The notes beneath the pieces were generated by a model, which saw only the letters and a program-made list of their open reading frames with translations, was not told where the DNA came from and did not search any database. The position numbers were made by a program, and so were the translations under genes. Positions 44,240 through 54,114 of a stretch of 64,000 bases of DNA are shown piece after piece (the first letter of the stretch is position 1; every line of letters begins with the position of its first letter). The stretch comes from Pantoea cypripedii (GTDB lineage Bacteria; Pseudomonadota; Gammaproteobacteria; Enterobacterales; Enterobacteriaceae), in NCBI RefSeq assembly GCF_002095535.1, contig NZ_MLJI01000001.1, positions 629,604 to 693,603 on the forward strand. Direction: 5' to 3'.

Positions 44240-46537
44240 TTAACTCTGCGGCTGGGGAATAATTTTAATATCCACCATGCCGATACCTAATTTGCGCGGA
44301 TCCTGGCCGATAATATTTCCCACATTGGATAGCTGTGGTTCCGGCGGTGAGATGATTAAATTATGGCTGCCGCCAGGATTGGTGAAATGCAGCGTGGTGG
44401 TGGAAAGATCATCCCCGAGGGTGATTTCCTGCTGTTGATCACCGACCCGCACCGGGATCGGACGATGGGCATTCGGGCCAAAGGCGCGTGCGGTGATCAC
44501 CACATCAAAACGGCCTGGCAGCGGGTCAACATATTCAATATTGACCTCTGGCGCCAGATTGGCGTTGGACCAGCGTCCCCACAGTTCCGGGCGTGAAATA
44601 CCGGTGAAACTTTTTATGTTCTGCGGTGCGCCTGGCACGTTGAGCATAAAGCTGTCGGCGCTGTAGCGAATGGCGTTGTCTTCGATACGAATCTGCTGCT
44701 CGTTATGCTGATACTGCGCGTCGCTCAGCGTGGTTTGCGGGAAGGTGGCTTTGCCTTTCCACACCGGCTTATCGATACGGGCCACACTCGGCTGGCCCCC
44801 CATTTGCCCCATCGCGACACAAAGATCGCCGGACAGCGCCAGCTCGGGCTGCCACAGACGCGCCATCTTAAAGCAGCGGTCCACCCAGACAAACTTATCC
44901 GCAGCGGCAAAGTCCGCCAGCTGATAGCGTAGCGGGGCGGAATACTCGCCTTCTGGCAGCGGCTCCACGCGTTTATCTCCGACACGGAAGAGAATCGGCA
45001 GCCTGAAGGTGGTTCCGGAGAAACTAAAGGTTCCTTTCTGCTGATCGATGGTGAAAGCATCAAGCTTGCTGGGGAAATTCCACAGCTGAATGATATCCGG
45101 TTTCCACGCCAGCACCTTCTGCGCCATGTTATCAAACTGGGCCGACAGCGAAGGGCTGCTGAGGCCACTGCGACCCAGGCCAATGGCCTTATCGCCGCCG
45201 AGAATATCCAGCACGGTGGCACCGTTATCCAGCGTGCTCCGTTTACCGTCGATCACTTTTGCCTCAGGCTGATCGCCACGAATCACCATAAACAGGTCAT
45301 GACGCGGTTGCTGGATCAGATATTGATGGGCGGTGTTGTTCATGGCCAGATGGTCGGACGTCACCACAATGATGGTGTTCTTAAACCAGGGCGAGGCTTT
45401 GATGCGTTCAATCAGGCGTGCCACATGTTCCTGTGAACAGGCGACGGCGCTGAATGACTGGTTAGGTTTACCGTCATAGCTATAGCTTTTATGTTCACAG
45501 GTGCGGGAAATAAAGCCATCCGGGTGGTGTGTATCAACCGTCAGGGTAAAGAGCGCGAAGCGTTTTTGCTGGCTTGACAGCTCCTCAAACTTTTTAAATA
45601 CCTCATCCATCACGGTGTCATCGTAATAACCCCAGTTATTACGATAGTTAGGATCGGCCACACGGTCTTTCAGTTCCTGCGCACCATACATATGGGCTGG
45701 ATCAAAACCATGTGATTTCAGGAAGGTGTCTTTACCGGCGAAGCGTAAATCCGCCCCCTGAATAAACCAGTTTTCATAACCTGAGTTTTTCAGGATATCG
45801 CCAAGGCAAACATTCTGTGGGAAGAAACTGGAGAGCGCCGCAGAGGCGTTATCCTGGAATGGCGCAAACAGCGGGATACCACACTGTGAGCCGACCATCC
45901 CGGCAATAGTGTAATCAGTACCAGGCAGTTGCTCGGTGTTGCTGAAATCCAGGCTTTGATCTTTTTCCCGGCTCAGTTCGGGAGCCAGTCCAGGAAAGGT
46001 TTGTTCATTAAAGTAAGTCCGTTCCAGACTTTCGCCATAGATGTAGACCAGATTGAGCTTTGGCTCGGCAATGGCCGATTTTGGTGTTTTGTAATAGGTC
46101 TCGAAGTCGGAATCCGCCTGGCGGTTATGGGAGACGATCAAATCTTTGACCTGACGAAATGCCGGGGTGGTTTGTACCGAACCCGCAGCGCAGGCGATAG
46201 CCAGCAGACTCCAGCCAAGATGATGCTGCTGTTTACGGCGGCGCAACAGCCAGGAGAGCAGGCAGAACAGCAAAAACAGCGCAATGATAACGCCGATGCC
46301 AGGCACCACGTATTTGCTGATACCCGCACCGGTCAGGCTGTTGGTCAGGGTATAGAGTACCGCGTCATTGATGCCGTCACCGGTAAAATAGTTGCTGGCA
46401 TACAGTGTGGTATTCAGCACGATAAACAGGGTAAGCAAAATCAAAATCAGGACAAACCAGAACTTATTTCGCCCGGCTTTGTAGGAATAGACTGCGATTG
46501 CAGCCAAAAAAAGTACAACCGATATGAGTTCGGACAA
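44240..46537 (-). CDS. opgB: Phosphoglycerol transferase I (OpgB/MdoB)
   Basis: A 765-residue membrane enzyme, close to the 763 residues of E. coli OpgB. Four N-terminal membrane helices (about 1-130) are followed by an alkaline-phosphatase/LtaS-type domain in the periplasm: [12 protein letters not shown] (metal-ligand Glu), [15 protein letters not shown] (nucleophile Thr region), and [12 protein letters not shown] (Asp-His ligands). It transfers phosphoglycerol from phosphatidylglycerol to osmoregulated periplasmic glucans. The C-terminal 200 residues form the extra domain of this family. It is a single-gene unit. Confidence 0.95.
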   Translation of the reverse strand: MSELISVVLFLAAIAVYSYKAGRNKFWFVLILILLTLFIVLNTTLYASNYFTGDGINDAVLYTLTNSLTGAGISKYVVPGIGVIIALFLLFCLLSWLLRRRKQQHHLGWSLLAIACAAGSVQTTPAFRQVKDLIVSHNRQADSDFETYYKTPKSAIAEPKLNLVYIYGESLERTYFNEQTFPGLAPELSREKDQSLDFSNTEQLPGTDYTIAGMVGSQCGIPLFAPFQDNASAALSSFFPQNVCLGDILKNSGYENWFIQGADLRFAGKDTFLKSHGFDPAHMYGAQELKDRVADPNYRNNWGYYDDTVMDEVFKKFEELSSQQKRFALFTLTVDTHHPDGFISRTCEHKSYSYDGKPNQSFSAVACSQEHVARLIERIKASPWFKNTIIVVTSDHLAMNNTAHQYLIQQPRHDLFMVIRGDQPEAKVIDGKRSTLDNGATVLDILGGDKAIGLGRSGLSSPSLSAQFDNMAQKVLAWKPDIIQLWNFPSKLDAFTIDQQKGTFSFSGTTFRLPILFRVGDKRVEPLPEGEYSAPLRYQLADFAAADKFVWVDRCFKMARLWQPELALSGDLCVAMGQMGGQPSVARIDKPVWKGKATFPQTTLSDAQYQHNEQQIRIEDNAIRYSADSFMLNVPGAPQNIKSFTGISRPELWGRWSNANLAPEVNIEYVDPLPGRFDVVITARAFGPNAHRPIPVRVGDQQQEITLGDDLSTTTLHFTNPGGSHNLIISPPEPQLSNVGNIIGQDPRKLGIGMVDIKIIPQPQS

Positions 46538-46749
46538 GATTCAGATCCTCAGGCTAATTGAATACGCATTCCGTGCGTAACGACCCTCTGCGGGGGTTTT
46601 CGCGTCAATCTATATTGGCTGTCACATGGCTGCAACATGACCAGTCAGATTTGTGCGGCTGATTTGAATTTGTTTATAGCGGGTTTAGGCGGGCTATGGT
46701 TTGTGCTGGCAGCATTGGGGGGCTGCCAGCAGGGGAGCAGGAATGAGGA

Positions 46750-47139
46750 TCAGAGTTTGCCAGTCAGATACTGTGCTTCGCCATCGGCAAAACTCCAGTC
46801 ACCTTTGTTGTTCGTAATAAAGCTGATCATCAGGTCGTTACCCTGCACGCCACAGTTTTCCTGCAACTCGCGTGCTAACTCTGCCATGAACAGCGTTTTC
46901 TGTTCTTCACTTCTTGGGCTGGTGTACACCCGCACCATCACCAGGTTGTCACTGCGCTCAAAACCGAGGCCTGTGTCCTGGAACACCATCTGATATCTTT
47001 TATTCTCGTGAACAATCTGATAACGATCGCGTGCCGGGACTTTAAACGCGGTTAAGACGGCGCGGTGAGCGGCATCCAGCAGTGTACGTAATTCTGATTC
47101 AGAACGGCCCTGAATAACATCGAACTGGAGTAGCGGCAT
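46750..47139 (-). CDS. Tautomerase-superfamily protein (4-oxalocrotonate tautomerase-like)
   Basis: A 129-residue protein from ATG 47139, giving MPLLQFDVIQGRS: removal of Met leaves the catalytic N-terminal proline that defines the superfamily. GAGG lies 11 bases upstream; the longer frame from 47163 would bury the proline. ARDRYQIVHENKRY and NLVMVRVYTSPRSEEQK are family segments. It is divergent from a LysR gene (117-base gap), its likely regulator. The physiological substrate is unknown. Confidence 0.85.
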   Translation of the reverse strand: MPLLQFDVIQGRSESELRTLLDAAHRAVLTAFKVPARDRYQIVHENKRYQMVFQDTGLGFERSDNLVMVRVYTSPRSEEQKTLFMAELARELQENCGVQGNDLMISFITNNKGDWSFADGEAQYLTGKL

Positions 47140-47256
47140 GATTAAACCCTCGTTTTTGCTCACATGAAAAGAGTAGGATGTGAGGCTATGCTGCCGTGCG
47201 CAGCGGTAAAGAAAAAGCGCGCTGACTGAAATGATTATTTATTATTTTGAACAATC

Positions 47257-48183
47257 ATGATGAAAGAGATAAAAACCGACGCACTTTGGGTGCATCTGCA
47301 CTGGCTCACGGTGCTGGCCGAGCTGGGGAGTTTTACCCGTGCGGCTGAACGCCTTGACGTTAGCAAGGCGGCGATGAGCCAAAAGATTAAAGAGCTGGAA
47401 GAGATGGCGGGAGTGGCGCTGGTGCTGCGGACCACACGCAGCGTGCGCCTCACTTCTGCCGGGGAAAAGCTGGTGGAGGAGTTGCGCGATCCCTTTGCGC
47501 GTATTGAGCAAAGTTTTTTCAGCGTGCGTGATGAAGCCGGTCCGGTGCGCGGGCTGGTGCGCGTCAGCGCCCCTGTGGCCTTTGCCCGCCAGCAGCTGGT
47601 GCCGATTATCGGCGATTTTTTGCGGGAGTACCCGCAGGTGCGTTTACAGCTGGATGTGACGGATCGGCTGGTATCGCTCGGCAGCGAGGGGTTTGACCTG
47701 GCGATTCGCCATAGCCAGCAATTGCCGGAAACCCATGTCGCGCTGCCGCTGTGCGAAACCCATACCTTGCTGGTGGCGTCGCCCGCTTATCTGGCGGAGT
47801 ACGGTATGCCAGCAACCCCACAGGCGTTGCAGCAGCATAATTGCCTGTATTACCCACGCGGGCTGGAGTCCCCCCAGTGGCGGTTCTGCCAGCGTAGCGA
47901 TGCCAGTGAAACGGTGCTGGTCAGGATCCAGGGGAATTTTGCCACCAACAATAGCGAATCGATCCGCGATGCCGCTTTGCAGGGCTTAGGGATTGCCATG
48001 CTACCGGATTTTAGCGCCAGCGCGGCGCTGGCCGCCGGTACATTGCAGCAGGTACTGCCACAGTGGCAGTCGGTGGATGCGTTTGCCGATCGTTTATGGG
48101 TGGTGCGCCCTTATGCGGCTCAGGTGCCACGGGCGGTCACCACCTTTATTCACTGGCTACGCGCGCGCTTTGTTGATGGCTGA
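47257..48183 (+). CDS. LysR-family regulator, divergent from tautomerase
   Basis: A 308-residue LysR protein with the winged helix at about residues 12-70 (LTVLAELGSFTRAAERLDVSKAAMSQKIKELE) and a CrgA/YhjC-type effector domain (VRVSAPVAFARQQLVPIIGDFL). The divergent tautomerase gene is the probable target. Its 3' end overlaps the convergent glycosyltransferase by 27 bases. Confidence 0.9.
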   Translation: MMKEIKTDALWVHLHWLTVLAELGSFTRAAERLDVSKAAMSQKIKELEEMAGVALVLRTTRSVRLTSAGEKLVEELRDPFARIEQSFFSVRDEAGPVRGLVRVSAPVAFARQQLVPIIGDFLREYPQVRLQLDVTDRLVSLGSEGFDLAIRHSQQLPETHVALPLCETHTLLVASPAYLAEYGMPATPQALQQHNCLYYPRGLESPQWRFCQRSDASETVLVRIQGNFATNNSESIRDAALQGLGIAMLPDFSASAALAAGTLQQVLPQWQSVDAFADRLWVVRPYAAQVPRAVTTFIHWLRARFVDG

Positions 48184-49176
48184 GGGCGACGTCAGCGTGA
48201 CTGGCGTATGCGGTTGCATCAGCTCACCCAACAGACTGGTGCGATTGTAGTTACCCAGACGCAGATTAAAGTCGAGATGCAGTCGCTCATTACCGCTCAG
48301 TTTGATCACCGGCGGCGGATTGTGTGGGCGCTGCTGAAATAATACTGACCGGGCAAAGGCGGCGCTATTCCACCCGCTCAGACGCTGATAGAAGTACGCA
48401 TTCGCCTGGCCTTTGCGTAAATAGACATTCGCCCGACGGTATTCACGCATCGCGGCCTGCTGTGCCAGGGAACATAAATGCTGCTCCGGCTCGGCAATCT
48501 TTTGTGTCAGCAGATAATAGTCATCACGCTTATTCAGCTCAGTGAAGAAACGTGACCCGCCGAGATGTTTAATCGGAGCATACTGTTTTCGCCACTCACG
48601 GATATAGGGATTATTGGGGGCGGCGGCAATAAACCAGTTTTCCATCACCGGTGACAGATAATTCATGGTCGAGACTTCACAATAGAAGCCAATCACGTCC
48701 ATGCGTTGTTCCTGATGTACCCGATGTACCCAGCTGAGATCTTCAAACAGCAAAGTGCTGCAATCAATGCTGATTCCACCGTAGCGCAATAATAATTCCA
48801 GCCGAATCGCTTCACTCTTTTGTTGCAGAGTTAATTCAGAGGACGTAAAGACAAAATCCGGCAGCACTTCTTCAACGTTCCGACGATGTAACAGGTGCAC
48901 CTGGTGATCGGGATTATCCTTACGTATTTTTTGAATATTTAACATCATTGATGCTGGCAAATATTCATCTTCCCAATACATCCAGACTATTTTTGGTATT
49001 TCCGGCAAATCTTTCTTTCCGGAAATTAACACCACATTATCCTCTTCGCTCGGATCGTATTCCGGTGCGGGTACGGCATTCAGCTGCTTTTTTTGCAGTA
49101 ACATCTGGCTGGTAAAGGCAATTTTTTGCCAGTTTTGCCACAGCATACGGGCAGGTTGTCGGCGTTTTGTTGTCAT
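48157..49176 (-). CDS. Capsule-type glycosyltransferase (Caps_synth/Gly_transf_sug family)
   Basis: A 339-residue cytosolic protein. PKIVWMYWEDEYLP near residue 60 and KSEAIRLELLLRYGGISIDCSTLLFEDL (given here in two parts: KSEAIRLELLLRYGG and ISIDCSTLLFEDL) are marks of sugar-transfer enzymes with a DxD-like site, here IDCS in place of a strict DxD. It would add a sugar to a surface glycan or lipid. No other polysaccharide genes are near, so it is an orphan. Its 3' end overlaps the LysR gene by 27 bases. Confidence 0.8.
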   Translation of the reverse strand: MTTKRRQPARMLWQNWQKIAFTSQMLLQKKQLNAVPAPEYDPSEEDNVVLISGKKDLPEIPKIVWMYWEDEYLPASMMLNIQKIRKDNPDHQVHLLHRRNVEEVLPDFVFTSSELTLQQKSEAIRLELLLRYGGISIDCSTLLFEDLSWVHRVHQEQRMDVIGFYCEVSTMNYLSPVMENWFIAAAPNNPYIREWRKQYAPIKHLGGSRFFTELNKRDDYYLLTQKIAEPEQHLCSLAQQAAMREYRRANVYLRKGQANAYFYQRLSGWNSAAFARSVLFQQRPHNPPPVIKLSGNERLHLDFNLRLGNYNRTSLLGELMQPHTPVTLTSPSAINKARA

Positions 49177-49563
49177 GGTGCACCTGATTATTGTGATTAT
49201 CGCGGTTGGGGTTTCCCTGATGCTGGCGCCTTGAGCGCTCTTGTTTCCTCACGGCTGTGTGTAAAATACTACCCTTGCTTAATAAAGCATTCAGGCGTGC
49301 CAGGCTATCGTTTTTTTCTTTTCAGATAAACCGGAAAATGAATGAACCGCTGCTGATGGAATGAGTGTGAAATAGATCAATTAATACGGTGGTGTTTAAT
49401 TTAATGCGGTTAAGACAATTCCTAATAAAATAGAGCGGTCATGTGGCTGTATGCGAAAAAATTAAAAATGGTGTGCCAGATGCGGCGTTAATCCTGTTGT
49501 TTTTTTTACGGTCCTGGCATGTTGGCTACGCTTAAGGGAAGTCGTTAACAAAAAGGAGGCGTT
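49177..49563. other. AT-rich intergenic region
   Basis: 387 bases between divergent genes, more AT-rich than the surroundings, with no gene or clear hairpin that I can see. A strong ribosome site AAGGAGG precedes the start at 49564. Confidence 0.5.
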
Positions 49564-50514
49564 ATGCAGCCAGGTCACCGCGGACTACTGGCGGTTGATA
49601 AGCAGGGCAATCGCGTACTGTTTCTTAACCCGGATACCTTTGCCGTGGAGCAGGAGTTGAATGCTTTTCCCCCACGTCCCCATGAATTACTGATGTTACC
49701 GCAGTGGGAGAAAGCTTATGTACCGATTTACGGTGACGGCATCCACGGTGCTAACCCACATCCCGGTCATAAAGTGGCGGTGATAGATTTACGTCAGCGC
49801 GTGATTAGCGGCTTTATCGATCTGTCACCGTTGCAGGCACCGCATAGCGGCCAGCTGGGGCGCGATGACAAAGTTTATCTTTGTTGCGAAAACAGCGCGG
49901 CGGTGGCGGTGATCGATCCCACCAGCGATCGGGTAGAGAAAACCATTGCGCTACCGTCACACAAGGCCCACCGGCTGGCGCTATCGCCTAGCGGCCGCAA
50001 ATTGTTTACCGACAATGAAGAGGACGCCAGTATCACGGTGGTGGATTTGTGCGAGGCTGAGGGGCGGGTCATCGACAACATTTTGCTGCCTGGCCCGATC
50101 GCCGGTATTGCGGCATCACCGAAACATCCTTATCTGGTTGCCAGTGCGGGTGATGCCCCGTTGCTGTATGTGGTGGATCGCCAGAGCCATCGTATCCGCC
50201 AGCGCGTGCGTTTACCGGGACATCAACAGCCTTGTCAGGTGGTCCGTTTCAGCCCCGATGGTGAGCGGCTGGTGGCGATTGGCGATCACGAAGCGGTGAT
50301 CACGTTGTTTGACGATCTGCTCAATCCGCTGGGGGATATCGCGGTCGGCAACAAACCCATGGACGGCTGTTTTAGCGATGACAGGCGTACGCTGCTGATT
50401 GCCAATGAAGGGGATGGTTCGCTCAGCGTAATTGACCTGGCGCAGATGCGGGTGGTGGTGACACCGCAGGCCGGTACCGGCTGTGAAGTGCTGAGCTATT
50501 TCACGCTTAAATAA
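49564..50514 (+). CDS. YncE-like beta-propeller protein, cytosolic form
   Basis: A 316-residue protein made of repeated WD/YVTN-type blades: units such as VAVIDPTSDRVEKTIALP, ITVVDLCEAEGRVIDNI and LYVVDRQSHRIRQRVRLPG recur every 40-45 residues, giving about seven blades. There is no signal peptide, unlike E. coli YncE. It may bind a metabolite or protein, or be a lactonase-like enzyme; no active site is evident. An excellent Shine-Dalgarno suggests good expression. Its end overlaps the convergent phosphatase gene by 8 bases. Confidence 0.78.
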   Translation: MQPGHRGLLAVDKQGNRVLFLNPDTFAVEQELNAFPPRPHELLMLPQWEKAYVPIYGDGIHGANPHPGHKVAVIDLRQRVISGFIDLSPLQAPHSGQLGRDDKVYLCCENSAAVAVIDPTSDRVEKTIALPSHKAHRLALSPSGRKLFTDNEEDASITVVDLCEAEGRVIDNILLPGPIAGIAASPKHPYLVASAGDAPLLYVVDRQSHRIRQRVRLPGHQQPCQVVRFSPDGERLVAIGDHEAVITLFDDLLNPLGDIAVGNKPMDGCFSDDRRTLLIANEGDGSLSVIDLAQMRVVVTPQAGTGCEVLSYFTLK

Positions 50515-51061
50515 AGGGGCGGTGATAAATGGCGCTGCTCCAGTGACGGCTGCTGGCATGTTTTTCGGCCTGCCAGCCACGCTTACGCAGTTCGCGAGCA
50601 ATCAGCTTGTTCATAATGCCGTGGCCGACCAGCAGCACGGTGCCGCTATCCGCCAGGGCGATCAGCTTGTCCGCAGCCTGGCAGGCGCGCAGACGGGCAT
50701 GTTGCATCGATTCCACATGCCCGGCGTAACCACACAGCCACAGCAGGCGCAGCATCGCCAGCCAGACATTCAGCGGCAGATGCAATCGCTCAAACGGCAG
50801 CAGGGGGATGGCGACCTCGCTAAATACCGCATCCACCGCATGGGGCTGCAATCCCAGCCGCGCCAGTGACGAGCGCGCACGCGGCAGCGGGCTGGAAGCG
50901 ATCACGCTGGCGAGGCTGGCAATCGCCTGGCTGCGCGGTGGCGGTGAATCGCAGATATCAGCCTGATCATAACCTTCGCACCAGTCGGCCAGTGCGCGCG
51001 CCGTAAAGCGCCCGCTCACCGGATGGTCGGGTTTGCCGTGTCGCATAAGGATGATGGTCAT
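50507..51061 (-). CDS. Histidine phosphatase superfamily protein
   Basis: A 184-residue protein from ATG 51061, which has AGGAA 8 bases upstream; the open frame extends to 51283 without coding character. The phosphate-accepting LMRHGKPD motif is at residues 4-12 and the second catalytic His is in LLVGHGIMNKL (about 145-155). It is of the phosphoglycerate mutase/phosphatase branch, but substrate is not known. Confidence 0.85.
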   Translation of the reverse strand: MTIILMRHGKPDHPVSGRFTARALADWCEGYDQADICDSPPPRSQAIASLASVIASSPLPRARSSLARLGLQPHAVDAVFSEVAIPLLPFERLHLPLNVWLAMLRLLWLCGYAGHVESMQHARLRACQAADKLIALADSGTVLLVGHGIMNKLIARELRKRGWQAEKHASSRHWSSAIYHRPFI

Positions 51062-51644
51062 AATGTTCCTGAATGATTTTCTCCAGTGTAATGCAGATTC
51101 CGCAGGACCTGACAGGTCGGCAGGATTTAAGACAAATTCGCATTTGTCATTAAACCTTAATTGAAATATGCGACAAGAAGCGCGATGCAGGATCAGTCGC
51201 CACTTTGCTAATGATAAGCAGAAATCGTCAATTAAGTTGGTTTTTGACGTTTTTTTGTTCTCACGCATTGAATGTAATGTCATGAATTGACGCCATTTTT
51301 ATCCTTAATCCCTGAGCGATAGTAAAGATAAATTAATTATTTTTACTAAGATCACTTGATTTATCTACGCGCGTAGATAGACTAATTACACAGTGATAGC
51401 TCACGGTGCCACGGAAAAAGTTGGCCTTGAGATGATGCAGTTACATTTGCCTTATTAATGCGATCGGTGAAAAAAACATCGGCAAAGCCTGGCGAATAAG
51501 AGAATTCCAACACCAGGGAATCCTTTACTGACCTTTCATCCAGGTTTGCCCACCAAACGTCGCCACCGGGGCGTTCCGCTTGTTGCAAGGGAACCTACCC
51601 AGGGAAGGGCGTTTGATTGATCTTCATCTATCAGGGAAATGGTT
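51062..51644 (+). promoter_or_regulatory. 583-base leader before the nucleoside cluster
   Basis: No gene is supported here. The first half is AT-rich and includes the 18-bp palindrome (separate entry). The second half (51400-51644) is GC-richer, and an ORF on the minus strand (51382-51588) is not coding-like. A structured leader RNA is possible, but I recognise no riboswitch class. Confidence 0.4.
51362..51379. promoter_or_regulatory. Perfect 18-bp palindrome, candidate LacI-type operator
   Basis: TATCTACGCGCGTAGATA is its own reverse complement and has the central CG typical of LacI-family operators. It lies 265 bases before the MHS transporter that is encoded just ahead of a LacI regulator. 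Confidence 0.6.
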
Positions 51645-53036
51645 ATGACGGTACATCACTCCGTTTCGCAACAACGCGCACTGTCTTCTTCTTCGGCCGC
51701 TGATGAGCGGCTGGCAACCTCGGCTGGCCGCAAAGATTTCTGGCGTGCCACCTTATCCTGCTGGCTGGGTACGGCGATGGAGTATGCGGATTTCGCACTC
51801 TATGGCCTGGCTGCCGGTATCATTTTTGGCGATGTGTTCTTCCCCGAAGCCAGCCCGACCATGGCGCTGCTCTCCAGTTTTGCCACCTGGTCGGTAGGTT
51901 TTATTGCCCGCCCGATTGGTGCGCTGCTATTTGGCTGGATTGGCGATCGCAAAGGACGCAAAGTGGTGATGATCACCACCATCATTCTGATGGGGGCCTC
52001 AACCACGCTGATCGGTTTTATCCCTTCTTACGCCAGCATTGGCCTGTGGGCACCAGCCTGTCTGGTGCTGCTGCGCTTTACCCAGGGGCTGGGAGCAGGC
52101 GCTGAACTCTCTGGCGGCACGGTGATGCTGGGCGAATATGCGCCGGTTGAACGCCGTGGACTGGTGTCATCGGTGATTGCGCTCGGTTCCAACAGCGGTA
52201 CGCTGATCGCTTCGCTGGTATGGCTGGCGGTGGTGCAGATGGACCAGCAAAGCCTGCTGGCCTGGGGCTGGCGAATTCCCTTCCTCAGCAGCGTGCTGAT
52301 TGCGCTGGTGGCACTGTGGCTGCGTCGTCATCTGCGCGAAACCCCGGTATTTGAACGCCAGCAAGCCGAGCTGAATGCCCAGCGTCATGCCCAGCTTGCC
52401 AGCCCGGCACCTGCTGACACGCGCAGCTTCTGGCAGCGCAGCCGCGCCTTCTGGACCATGGTCGGCCTGCGCATCGGCGAAAACGGTCCTTCTTATCTGG
52501 CGCAGGGCTTTATTGTCGGCTATGTGGCGAAAGTGCTGATGGTGGACAAATCGGTGCCCACCACCGCGGTGTTTATCGCCTCCCTGCTGGGTTTCCTGAT
52601 TATTCCTTTTGCTGGCTGGCTCTCCGACCGCTTTGGTCGTCGCATCACCTATCGCAGTTTTTGTCTGTTGCTGATGTTCTACGCCTGGCCCGCTTTCCAT
52701 CTGCTCGACAGCCGTGAACCGGCGGTGGTTATCCCGGTGATGGTGGTGGGTATGGCGCTGGCATCACTCGGCATCTTTGGTGTACAGGCGGCCTGGGGCG
52801 TCGAGATGTTTGGCGTTAAACATCGTTACACCAAGATGGCGGTGGCGAAGGAGCTGGGGTCTATCCTTTCAGGAGGCACTGCGCCGCTGGTTGCGGCGGC
52901 GCTGCTGTCGTTTACCGGTCACTGGTGGGCGATTGCGGTCTACTTTACGGCAATGGCGACCATCGGTTTTCTGACCACCTTTGTGGCACCGGAAACCCGC
53001 GGGCGTGACCTGAATCTGCCGGATGATGCCATCTGA
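51645..53036 (+). CDS. MFS transporter, metabolite:H+ symporter (MHS) family
   Basis: About 463 residues from ATG 51645 (CAGGGAA 7 bases before it; an ATG at 51639 is too near that site). Twelve membrane helices and the MFS loop signature GWIGDRKGRK between helices 2 and 3 are present, with LRFTQGLGAGAELSGG typical of the MHS branch (ProP, ShiA and others). Helix 1 carries TAMEYADFALYGL. The next genes are a LacI regulator and a nucleoside hydrolase, so the substrate may be a nucleoside or a product of its cleavage. The neighbour-based substrate is inference. Confidence 0.87.
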   Translation: MTVHHSVSQQRALSSSSAADERLATSAGRKDFWRATLSCWLGTAMEYADFALYGLAAGIIFGDVFFPEASPTMALLSSFATWSVGFIARPIGALLFGWIGDRKGRKVVMITTIILMGASTTLIGFIPSYASIGLWAPACLVLLRFTQGLGAGAELSGGTVMLGEYAPVERRGLVSSVIALGSNSGTLIASLVWLAVVQMDQQSLLAWGWRIPFLSSVLIALVALWLRRHLRETPVFERQQAELNAQRHAQLASPAPADTRSFWQRSRAFWTMVGLRIGENGPSYLAQGFIVGYVAKVLMVDKSVPTTAVFIASLLGFLIIPFAGWLSDRFGRRITYRSFCLLLMFYAWPAFHLLDSREPAVVIPVMVVGMALASLGIFGVQAAWGVEMFGVKHRYTKMAVAKELGSILSGGTAPLVAAALLSFTGHWWAIAVYFTAMATIGFLTTFVAPETRGRDLNLPDDAI

Positions 53037-53083
53037 CAGCAGGTTAACCCATTGATGCACCGACCATAAACAGAGGCAGGCTA

Positions 53084-54106
53084 TTGGCTAAATCGTCATC
53101 CGGAAATATTACACGCAGCGATGTCGCTAAAGCCGCAGGTACGTCGGTCGCGGTGGTGAGTTATGTCATCAACAACGGGCCGCGTCCGGTGGCGGAAGCG
53201 ACCCGCCAGCGGGTGCTGGAGGCGATTAAGCAAACCGGCTACCGACCCAATGCCGTCGCGCGTGCGCTGGCCTCGGGCAGCACCAAAACTTTCGGTTTAG
53301 TGGTGCCGAATATCGCCAACCCGTTTGTCGCGGCGATGGCGCATGCGTTGTTGCAGGAGTCGCTGAATCACGGTCATGTCATGTTGCTGGGTGATGCCGG
53401 TGATGATCGCCAGCGCGAGCTGGAGTTGATTCAGGGGCTGCTGAATCGTCAGGTTGATGGCCTGTTTTACAACAGCGTCGATCGCCATCCCTATATCGAT
53501 TTAATCAAGGCCAGCGGTACGCCGCTGGTGATGCTCGATCGTGTGGAACCCCAGCCGGGCGTCAGCATGTTACGGGTCAACGAACGCGAAGCGGCACGTC
53601 AGGTAACGGTCCATCTGCTCAGCCACGGCTATCAGCAGGTGGGGATGATCAGTGGTCCGCTGGAGATGCTGAATACCCAGGATCGTATTCAGGGCTGGCG
53701 CGATGCGCTGGCGGAGTACGGGGTGCAGGCTGACGATAGTTTGATTTTCCCCGCCGGTTATTCGCGGCAGGGCGGTTACGAGGCGGCGCAGCAGATGCTG
53801 AACAGTGGCCGCGTTCCGCGCGCCCTGTTTGCCAGCAACGAAGGGCAGGCGATTGGCTGCATTCGTGCTTTTTCGGAACATGGCCTGCGTGTACCGCACG
53901 ATGTCGCGCTGGTGTGTTTTAACGGTACCGAGCAGTCGGCATTTCATGTGCCAGCACTGACGACGGTACGCCAGCCGCTGCGCGAAATGGCGCAGCGTGC
54001 AATTGCCATGCTGAAAAACGGCGATGGCGAGGCGGAGCTGGCGGAGTTTCCTCACCATCTGGAGATCGGTGAGTCCTGTGGTTGCCAACTTAGCAGAAAA
54101 AAATAA
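53084..54106 (+). CDS. LacI-family transcriptional regulator (TTG start)
   Basis: A 340-residue regulator starting at TTG 53084 with GAGGCAGG a few bases upstream; no ATG fits. The N-terminal helix-turn-helix (TRSDVAKAAGTSVAVVSYVINN) and hinge (RPNAVARALASGSTKT) lead into a periplasmic-binding-type sensor domain. The C-terminus has CNF-like LVCFNGTEQSAFHVPALTTVRQP. It lies between an MHS transporter and a nucleoside hydrolase and probably represses this cluster until a nucleoside-type inducer is present. The palindrome at 51362-51379 is its candidate operator. Confidence 0.92.
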   Translation: MAKSSSGNITRSDVAKAAGTSVAVVSYVINNGPRPVAEATRQRVLEAIKQTGYRPNAVARALASGSTKTFGLVVPNIANPFVAAMAHALLQESLNHGHVMLLGDAGDDRQRELELIQGLLNRQVDGLFYNSVDRHPYIDLIKASGTPLVMLDRVEPQPGVSMLRVNEREAARQVTVHLLSHGYQQVGMISGPLEMLNTQDRIQGWRDALAEYGVQADDSLIFPAGYSRQGGYEAAQQMLNSGRVPRALFASNEGQAIGCIRAFSEHGLRVPHDVALVCFNGTEQSAFHVPALTTVRQPLREMAQRAIAMLKNGDGEAELAEFPHHLEIGESCGCQLSRKK

Positions 54107-54114
54107 ATAACATC

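Noticed and set aside
51382..51588. A 68-codon minus-strand ORF in the leader of the nucleoside cluster
   Set aside because: No ribosome site, no family likeness, and it lies opposite the transporter leader.
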